NCBI GenBank assembly: GCA_963783145.1
Contig: CAWAMM010000011.1
Location: forward strand, 124,001-188,000
Length of the DNA: 64,000 bases
Origin: DATGKG01 sp963783145
GTDB taxonomy: Bacteria; Desulfobacterota; Binatia; Binatales; Binataceae
Direction of reading: 5' to 3'
Shown in pieces: positions 58,800 to 64,000 of the stretch. The position numbers were made by a program, and so were the translations under genes. Every line of letters begins with the position of its first letter. Position 1 is the stretch's first letter. The notes under the pieces are model-generated. The model was not told the origin of the DNA, searched no databases, and saw nothing but the letters and a program-made list of their open reading frames with translations.

Positions 58800-59876
58800 T
58801 TAGTCGAGTATCGAAAAAATTTCCTCGAATGGGACCTTGCGAGTAAATGCATGACCGAGGCGGTCGATCAGAACGAATTCGATCTGCTTTTCGAGGCGCT
58901 TCTTATCGAGACGCAGCGCGCGCGCGAATGCTTCGCTTCGCGTTGGCGCTTCCATCGCGATTGGCAACCCCGCCCGCCGAATGAGTGCCGCTAACCGATC
59001 GCTCGCTGGCTCCGGCAATCCGGCGAACTTCTGCGACATTGCGCAGGCTGCAATCATTCCAATCGCGACCGCCTCACCATGAAGGTACTTGCCATAGCCC
59101 GCCGAGGCCTCGATCGCATGTCCGACGGTATGCCCGAAGTTTAAGATTTTCCGCAGGCCGCTCTCGCGCTTGTCATTTTCGACGACGGAGGCCTTATGCC
59201 TGAGCGACCGCTCCACCATCCATTCGAGGACTGCGACATCACGCCGCAAAATCCCGTCCAGGTCCCGCTCGAGGTCACCCACCATCGGCTCGTCCATGAT
59301 GGCGCCATACTTGATGACCTCCGCGAGGCCCTCGCGAAACTCGCGCTCCGGCAGGGTCTTCAATGTCTCCACATCCGCGAGGATCAGCTTAGGCTGGTAG
59401 AACGCTCCGATGAGGTTCTTTGCGAGACGATGATTGACCCCGCTCTTCCCGCCCATCGAGGAGTCCACCTGTGCGACCACGGTGGTGGGAATTTGTACCA
59501 CCGGGATTCCCCGCAGATAGGTGGCGGCGGCGAATGCGCCAAGGTCGCCGGTCACGCCACCACCGAGCGCAAACACGGCGCTTTGGCGATCGAGTTCGGC
59601 CTCGGTCATGCGGTCGTAAAGCGTCGCCAGCATCTCAAGCGACTTGCTCACCTCGCCCGCCGGAATTTGGATGATAACCGCATCGAAGCCCGCCGCCTGC
59701 AACGATGCGGCAACCCGGCCGGCATACAATCTCGCGACATTGGAATCCGCAATCAGCGCGCAGCGACCGGGCTTGAGTTCGGCGTCGCGCGCGAGCTCGC
59801 CGACCCGGTCGAGGATTCCCGCGCCGACGTGCACCGGATGCGCATCGCGTCCAAGTTCTACGCGGAAGCTGCGCAT
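58800..59876 (-). CDS. aroB: 3-dehydroquinate synthase
   Basis: 358 residues. NAD-binding and active-site blocks are GGGVTGDLGAFAAATYLRGI, PTTVVAQVDSSMGGKSGVNH and NFGHTVGHAIEA, and the zinc ligands include the Glu of REGLAEVIKYG and the His of GHTVGHAIE. It cyclises DAHP to 3-dehydroquinate, step two of the shikimate pathway. Its start lies inside the end of aroK (19-bp overlap), so the two are translationally coupled. Confidence 0.94.
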   Translation of the reverse strand: MRSFRVELGRDAHPVHVGAGILDRVGELARDAELKPGRCALIADSNVARLYAGRVAASLQAAGFDAVIIQIPAGEVSKSLEMLATLYDRMTEAELDRQSAVFALGGGVTGDLGAFAAATYLRGIPVVQIPTTVVAQVDSSMGGKSGVNHRLAKNLIGAFYQPKLILADVETLKTLPEREFREGLAEVIKYGAIMDEPMVGDLERDLDGILRRDVAVLEWMVERSLRHKASVVENDKRESGLRKILNFGHTVGHAIEASAGYGKYLHGEAVAIGMIAACAMSQKFAGLPEPASDRLAALIRRAGLPIAMEAPTRSEAFARALRLDKKRLEKQIEFVLIDRLGHAFTRKVPFEEIFSILD

Positions 59877-60433
59877 CGTTTGGCTCCGTGCTTGATAAAA
59901 GCTTCCAGGACTCGCTCTGCCGCGCGCTCGACGCTCAAATCCGAGGTGTCGACGACCGTCTCGGCGCGGGCGTACGCCTTTTTGCGCTGCGCCATCAGCT
60001 CTGCGATTCTCTCCCTCAGCGGCTTGCCGCCTTCAAGTAACTTGGGACGCCGCGTGCGCGAGCGTTCGACCCGCCGCGCGATCACTTCGGGCCGCGCGCT
60101 GAGGCAGATGATGACGCCGGCGCGGTTCAATGCCTGGTAGTTCGCTTCATCCATCAGCACGCCGCCGCCAGTCGCGATGACCGCCGGTAGCGGGTTTCCG
60201 GAAAGCGGGCAAATTGGCCGATGACTCGAAATATTCGCGATCACCTCGCGCTCCAGATTGCGAAATTTCGCCTCGCCGTCGTTTTCGAAAATCGCGGCAA
60301 TGGATTTTCCGGCCCGGGCGACCAGGACCTCATCGCTATCGATATAGGTCCACGCCAGCCGGCGCGCGAGGATCGGCGCGATGGAACTTTTGCCGGTTCC
60401 CATAAACCCGGTCAGGATTAGGCACGGCGCCAT
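59858..60433 (-). CDS. aroK: Shikimate kinase
   Basis: 191 residues. Walker A reads GFMGTGKSS. The shikimate-binding motifs are TYIDSDEVL (Asp pair), FRNLEREVI and ATGGGVLMDEANYQAL. The C-terminal helix contains RMAEL-like REKI residues and a long YARAETVVDTSDLSVERAAE. It phosphorylates shikimate with ATP. It is followed by overlapping aroB, while aroC lies 1.0 kb upstream beyond an inverted NYN gene. Confidence 0.93.
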   Translation of the reverse strand: MAPCLILTGFMGTGKSSIAPILARRLAWTYIDSDEVLVARAGKSIAAIFENDGEAKFRNLEREVIANISSHRPICPLSGNPLPAVIATGGGVLMDEANYQALNRAGVIICLSARPEVIARRVERSRTRRPKLLEGGKPLRERIAELMAQRKKAYARAETVVDTSDLSVERAAERVLEAFIKHGAKRCAASA

Positions 60434-60533
60434 AAGGAAGAGATGTTATCGCGGATTTACTCCCTACTCCATGACCGCCAGGAAACCGATCTGGATATTT
60501 ACCTGGGTGAGGCGAGTCGCACGGATAGATGGC

Positions 60534-60562
60534 TTGACGACAGAAGGTTTACGCGATACAAC
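60534..60562 (+). promoter_or_regulatory. Strong sigma-70 promoter ahead of the NYN gene
   Basis: TTGACG and TACAAC are separated by exactly 17 bp. Transcription would start near 60569. It faces away from aroK, whose start is 100 bp to the left. Confidence 0.65.
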
Positions 60563-60568
60563 TGTTTC

Positions 60569-60640
60569 ACTTATCCGCTACGCCCGTAGGCGGGCATGTA
60601 TTCTGAGACCCCCGCTTTAAATAGGCGGGGGTCTTTTTTT
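60569..60640 (+). ncRNA. Short leader or small RNA ending in an intrinsic terminator
   Basis: From the predicted start the RNA would be about 70 nt: a first hairpin (GCCCG-TAGG-CGGGC at 60582-60595) followed by the terminator at 60607-60640. GCGGG of the first hairpin can also pair with CCCGC in the terminator's left arm, giving two exclusive folds. This is an attenuator layout for the NYN gene, or a self-contained small RNA. No known riboswitch class was recognised. Confidence 0.45.
60607..60640 (+). terminator. Intrinsic terminator just upstream of the NYN gene
   Basis: GACCCCCGC (60607-60615) and GCGGGGGTC (60625-60633) form a perfect 9-bp stem with a 9-nt loop. The right arm runs into a seven-T tract at 60634-60640. 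Only 10 nt separate it from the NYN start codon at 60651. Confidence 0.88.
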
Positions 60641-60650
60641 CGGAACCTCC

Positions 60651-61241
60651 ATGATCAAGATCGCTGTTCTGATCGACCGCGGCAATCTCCGGGTTCTCAC
60701 CCAGAAGAGCGGTCGCAAGTATAATCCCGACTACATCGAGAAGGTCGCACACGCTTGCAAGGCGCCCGGCGAGGATATCCTCCGGATTCTCTACTACGAT
60801 TGTGCAATGTACGAAGGTCGAGCCAGATTGCCAATATCGGGCAAATGGCATGATTTTTCTGGATCCGATCAATGGCTCCGCGATCTCGCGCGGAGAGACC
60901 TCTGTGCGGTTAGAAGAGGCATTCTCAAATTTCGCGGTTGGACACCAAAGAACATCCCCTTGGATCCCAGTGCCGGCGCCGTCACCGATCAAGACCTCAA
61001 GCCCAATTTCGAACAAAAAGGCGTAGACATGCGCATCGGGCTCGATATCGCGGCCTACTCGACGAACCACGCTGTAGATAGATTCGTCCTCATTACTCAA
61101 GATACAGATTGCGTTCCGGCCATGAAGCAAGCGCGTAAAGCCGGTCTTCAGATCGTTCTGATTAACCTTCCCAATTCGAATCTCGCGCCGGAGCTGCTCG
61201 AGCATACCGATTTCCGTAGAAGGATCCCTTGGCCTGTATGA
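60651..61241 (+). CDS. NYN-domain (LabA/PIN-like) ribonuclease-type protein
   Basis: 196 residues. Acidic positions of the NYN/PIN fold are Asp9 (VLIDRGNLR), the Asp pair in KGVDMRIGLDIAAYS and the Asp residues of LITQDTDCVPAMKQARKAGL. Members are metal-dependent RNases or RNA-binding regulators. The gene is inverted between aroC and aroK and has its own promoter and a terminator-containing leader. Whether it is a newcomer in the shikimate cluster cannot be decided from one genome. Confidence 0.85.
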   Translation: MIKIAVLIDRGNLRVLTQKSGRKYNPDYIEKVAHACKAPGEDILRILYYDCAMYEGRARLPISGKWHDFSGSDQWLRDLARRDLCAVRRGILKFRGWTPKNIPLDPSAGAVTDQDLKPNFEQKGVDMRIGLDIAAYSTNHAVDRFVLITQDTDCVPAMKQARKAGLQIVLINLPNSNLAPELLEHTDFRRRIPWPV

Positions 61242-61369
61242 AGGCGAATCCTGTCGGCATGCCGCGGGCAGGCGATATTCGGCATCGTGAGAGCACCGAT
61301 AGTCGGGACTGCGCAGAGTTGAGACTTCGGGTGAAGGAGCCAGGTTTCCGGCCGTAGTAGAAAAGCTGC

Positions 61370-61474
61370 TCAACACCACGTGCGCGGAAAGGTCCGCGGC
61401 AAGGTTGCGAAGACGGCGATCGCGCCGAGTGCGATGATCCCACCGACCAGATAGGGAGCGTCTTCAGTACTCAC
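61370..61474 (-). CDS. Possible 34-residue membrane peptide overlapping aroC
   Basis: A GTG at 61474 lies within the last codons of aroC and opens a 34-codon frame: VSTEDAPYLVGGIIALG, one hydrophobic helix (LVGGIIALGAIAVFATL), and a basic end with PRTFPRTWC. The overlap would couple it to aroC translation. It is too short to be sure, but a membrane helix directly after aroC in a coupled frame is plausible. If not real, 61242-61463 holds nothing. Confidence 0.35.
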   Translation of the reverse strand: MSTEDAPYLVGGIIALGAIAVFATLPRTFPRTWC

Positions 61475-62630
61475 GCACCTGTTCCAGATAGCCACGATAG
61501 TTGCGCATGATTTCGACCATTGAATCGCCGCCGAACTTTTCGAAGAAGCAGTTCGCCAGCTCGAAGGCCACCACCGTCTCGGCGATAACTGCCGCGGCCG
61601 GAATCGCGCAGACGTCGGAGCGCTCGATCGCACCCGGCGCCTCGGCCTTGCTCTTGATATCGACCGAACGCAGCGGCCGCATCAGGGTCGAGAGCGGCTT
61701 GAACGCGACCCGCACCCGCAGCGGCTCGCCCGTCGACATCCCGCCCTCGGTGCCCCCGGAATTGTTCGAAAGGCGAGTGAAGCGGCCTTCCTCGCGATCG
61801 TAACCGATCTCGTCGTGCAGCTCGGAGCCGCGCACGCGCGCCGCCTTGAAGCCCCATCCGAGCTCGACGCCCTTGACCGCCTGCAAGCTCAGCAGCGCAT
61901 GCGCGAGGCGTCCGTCGAGCTTCCGATCCCATTGCACATGACTGCCGAGGCCGACCGGGAGCCCGGTCGCGATCACCTGGACGATGCCGCCCAGCGTATC
62001 GCCGGTTTTCTTGCACGCGTCGATTTCCGCGATGACGGCGCGTTCCGCTTCCGCGTCGGCCATCCGCACCTGCGACTCTTCAGTGATGCGTTGCAATTCT
62101 TCAATCGAAAGATTCTCGGGAGTTTTAGCTTCGGTCGCGCCGATACTGATGCAGTATCCCAGCACGGAGATTCCAAAGGGCGCCATCAGCTCCTTGGTCA
62201 GCGCACCGATGGCGACGCGCGCGGTGGTCTCCCGCGCCGAAGCGCGCTCCAGCACATCGCGAATGTCCTCGAGGTTGTACTTCAGCACGCCGGCCAGGTC
62301 GGCATGTCCGGGGCGCGGGCGCGTGACGATAGTGGCCTCGCCGCGATCAGCCGGGTCGGCCGACATCCGCTTCTGCCAATTCTTGTAGTCGCGATTCTCG
62401 ATGATGAAGGTAATCGGGCTGCCCATGGTGCGCCCGAAACGAATTCCGGAAACCGGACGCGCCTCATCTTTTTCGATAAGCATTCGCCCGCCGCGCCCGT
62501 AGCCTTTCTGGCGGCGCGCAAGGTCCGCATTAATCTTCGCGATATCGATGTCGAAGCCGGCCGGAACACCCTCCACCATGGCCACCAGTTCGGGGCCGTG
62601 TGATTCGCCAGCGGTAAGAAAACGCAGCAT
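61464..62630 (-). CDS. aroC: Chorismate synthase
   Basis: 388 residues from MLRFLTAGESHGPELVAMVE; the frame is open to 62687 without family features. Signatures include the SHG His, RRQKGYGRGGRM, SPITFIIENRDY, GALTKEL and the RGSELHDEIGYDRE and NNSGGTEGGMSTGEPLRVRV flavin-site blocks. It converts EPSP to chorismate with reduced FMN, the last shikimate step. It is co-oriented with aroK and aroB but separated by the inverted NYN gene. Confidence 0.95.
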   Translation of the reverse strand: MLRFLTAGESHGPELVAMVEGVPAGFDIDIAKINADLARRQKGYGRGGRMLIEKDEARPVSGIRFGRTMGSPITFIIENRDYKNWQKRMSADPADRGEATIVTRPRPGHADLAGVLKYNLEDIRDVLERASARETTARVAIGALTKELMAPFGISVLGYCISIGATEAKTPENLSIEELQRITEESQVRMADAEAERAVIAEIDACKKTGDTLGGIVQVIATGLPVGLGSHVQWDRKLDGRLAHALLSLQAVKGVELGWGFKAARVRGSELHDEIGYDREEGRFTRLSNNSGGTEGGMSTGEPLRVRVAFKPLSTLMRPLRSVDIKSKAEAPGAIERSDVCAIPAAAVIAETVVAFELANCFFEKFGGDSMVEIMRNYRGYLEQVREY

Positions 62631-62934
62631 CGTTGAGGTTCCTGTTTGCGCGGCGGGAGAGCGTCCGCCTGCGAGGCTTCGATTCAATCAGAGTGAAGGC
62701 CTGCAGGAAAGATCGCTCAGCCGCCCCTTGTCACCAGCAGAACGATGCAGGTCCGACGCGGCGCTATTTGATTCCCGCTTGATCGATCGGTTCTAAAAAT
62801 CTCGCGCCGGTACCGAACCGCCGTAATCGGGTACCCCAATTGTTCGGTTGACAAAAAACGTTGGAATGCTTCATAAGTGCAACTGAGAGATCGGCTTAGA
62901 ATCACTAACGGTCCGTGAAAGGGAAAACAGAGCG
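62631..62934. other. 304-bp divergent intergenic region
   Basis: It lies between aroC (minus) and the DUF1329 gene (plus). It contains the promoter candidate at 62848-62877 and nothing else recognised. Confidence 0.5.
62848..62877 (+). promoter_or_regulatory. Candidate promoter of the DUF1329 gene
   Basis: A perfect -35 box TTGACA is followed 18 bp later by CATAAG. It lies 58 bp before the start codon, and GGGAAAA at 62920-62926 may be the ribosome site. Confidence 0.5.
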
Positions 62935-64000
62935 ATGAGAATGCGTGATCATCATTTCTTTAGTGGCCTGCTTGGTCTTGCGGTGGCTACTTTTGTTCTG
63001 GCGAGCATATCTACTACCGCCTCCGCCCAGCAGATCAAACCTGGCACGAAGATTACCCCAGCTAATGTCGAGTTAGTGAAAGATTTGGTTTCGCCCGGTG
63101 TCTACTGGCGGGCCAAAAACGGCATGGTGATGAATATCATCCCCACCGGACGCATCGATTGGCCGCCGCCCTATAAAGAGGCAACCGAAAAATACTCCGC
63201 CCAGGTGCGGCTCGCCCCAAATCGTCTTTCCCTGGAGGGATACGTCGCCGGCCAGCCGTTCCCATTGATCGACGCGAACGACCCGGATACCGGGGTTAAA
63301 CTGATCTGGAACGTCATGTTCCGCCCGATGTGGACCGACGATTTCGATTCGCGTTACTTCGGTTGCGTCGAGGTCTACGAGGGGCTCGGCAATCCTTACA
63401 ACGAAATCGACTACCAGATGATTGGCCACTACGGCGCCTACAATACCGTCGGGCGCACCGAGGTCGATCCGATGCCGACCGATCCGGAATATAAACATTC
63501 CAACATCATGTTCCGCGCCCGCGCCTTCCCTTGGCTCTCACCACAGGCCATGCGCGGTACCGGAGCACTGCGTTATCGCTACGGCGATCCGAATCGCGCG
63601 GATGACGGATACTCGTATTCGCCTTCCACCCGCAGAATGCGCCGCCTCAACGAGTCGATCATGGGCGATGCGGCCGGAACGCTGCAATTCAGCTTCGACG
63701 ATGCGGAAGGCTACAATCCGAAGGTCGAGAACTACACCTATAAATTCCTCGGTGAGAAGCCGATGCTGGCCGCGATGCACGTCGCTACGGTTCCCGGCAA
63801 CGTCTGTCCTTACGATGGCGGCGGGACGGTGTGCCCGGCGGAATGGGAAATGCGCCGGGTGTATGTCGTCGAAACCACCCCCAATCGCAAGAAGATCGGC
63901 GAAGAACTCTACTCCAAGCATCTGGTCTATATCGATAGCGAAGCGGACGTGGTCGTTTATCATGACATGTATGATCGGCGCGGCGAACTGATGGTCAACT
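62935..64000 (+). CDS. DUF1329 exported protein, 3' end beyond the window
   Basis: At least 355 residues, open to the last base. A signal peptide ends TTASAQQ. The mature part is DUF1329 (FQGIPTPVPxDGLE-like region missing so far, but SPSTRRMRRLNESIMGDAAG and ETTPNRKKIGEELYSKHLVY are typical). DUF1329 proteins are periplasmic or outer-membrane proteins of the lipoprotein-sorting fold, often linked to hydrophobic substrate uptake in hydrocarbon or lipid degraders. Its true end is not visible. Confidence 0.8.
   Translation, partial: MRMRDHHFFSGLLGLAVATFVLASISTTASAQQIKPGTKITPANVELVKDLVSPGVYWRAKNGMVMNIIPTGRIDWPPPYKEATEKYSAQVRLAPNRLSLEGYVAGQPFPLIDANDPDTGVKLIWNVMFRPMWTDDFDSRYFGCVEVYEGLGNPYNEIDYQMIGHYGAYNTVGRTEVDPMPTDPEYKHSNIMFRARAFPWLSPQAMRGTGALRYRYGDPNRADDGYSYSPSTRRMRRLNESIMGDAAGTLQFSFDDAEGYNPKVENYTYKFLGEKPMLAAMHVATVPGNVCPYDGGGTVCPAEWEMRRVYVVETTPNRKKIGEELYSKHLVYIDSEADVVVYHDMYDRRGELMVN

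Noticed and set aside
58698..58994. A 98-codon plus-strand frame starting in the gap before aroB
   Set aside because: Two thirds of it is antisense to aroB. The first 34 codons are basic and lack a ribosome site.
61162..61443. 93-codon minus-strand frame beside the NYN gene
   Set aside because: Partly antisense to the NYN gene; Ser/Arg/Pro-rich with no domain.
34608..64000. Search for tRNA, rRNA, CRISPR arrays, integrase or transposase genes
   Set aside because: None was recognised by eye here or in the first half of the window. The excisionase-type gene at 58210 has no integrase or att-like repeats nearby.

Overview
The window is high-GC bacterial chromosome, densely coded on both strands, with short intergenic gaps. 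The gene mix is a F420-type luciferase-like oxidoreductase, a DUF1329 outer-membrane-type protein, a thiolase-like/DUF35 pair, adjacent family III CoA-transferases, a phosphotriesterase-family hydrolase and type 2 PyrD beside ThyX. It fits an uncultured soil deltaproteobacterium-like lineage such as Candidatus Binatota (Desulfobacterota_B). That assignment is an inference from gene content; the window holds no rRNA or tRNA gene to test it.

Layout. 1-4.2 kb is a worn accessory patch: a Qnr-like pentapeptide protein, a HigB-type toxin reduced to its C-terminus beside an intact HigA-type antitoxin, a serine hydrolase lipoprotein whose 5' end is duplicated 1.1 kb away, an isochorismatase-fold gene with a one-base frameshift, and an Xre regulator. 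4.2-11.2 kb has a thiolase-like/DUF35 pair, a PAS-HisKA-REC protein with no ATPase domain, a nucleoside phosphorylase, a NarL-type sensor kinase, a solitary ABC ATPase and a metal-dependent cyclase. 11.3-24.6 kb is mostly housekeeping: Pcp, rhodanese, PyrD, ThyX, DUF309, uracil-DNA glycosylase, a MoxR/CoxE pair, an MscS channel with a cyclic-nucleotide domain, a glycosyltransferase, RdgB, Ddl and GuaB. Between ddl and guaB lies a 0.47-kb cassette: one GxxExxY (PD-(D/E)XK-like) gene framed by near-identical 42-43 bp inverted repeats. 24.6-34.6 kb has two lipoproteins, an enoyl-CoA hydratase, the PBP2/RodA elongation pair, a CMD/HxlR divergent pair with two tandem operators, an RlpA-like protein, an F420-type oxidoreductase and Ppk1.

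34.6-43.4 kb is one long minus-strand operon of the Bat/MoxR type (membrane protein, MoxR, DUF58, BatA-like, large double-VWA protein), followed by an exported PPOX-fold protein and a small membrane protein. 43.4-52.2 kb carries a beta-barrel protein, a beta-hydroxyacid dehydrogenase, Nth, a 2-oxoacid dehydrogenase E1 alpha/beta pair, a SnoaL-like protein, a decayed antitoxin, and two overlapping CoA-transferases of which only one keeps the catalytic Asp. 52.2-64 kb has a GNAT, IleS-LspA, a frameshifted DUF29 gene, a phosphotriesterase-like hydrolase, an excisionase-type HTH protein, the shikimate genes aroB-aroK and aroC split by an inverted NYN-domain gene, and the start of a DUF1329 gene.

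The most unusual signals are regulatory or mobile. (1) The inverted-repeat GxxExxY cassette. (2) Two leaders (guaB and the NYN gene) in which a good promoter is followed within 100 nt by a strong intrinsic terminator ending just before the Shine-Dalgarno, the layout of an attenuator or riboswitch. (3) Two ACTAC-N7-GTAGT operators between the HxlR regulator and its divergent CMD gene. (4) The asymmetric CoA-transferase pair. No CRISPR array, complete prophage, transposase or obvious defence island was seen.
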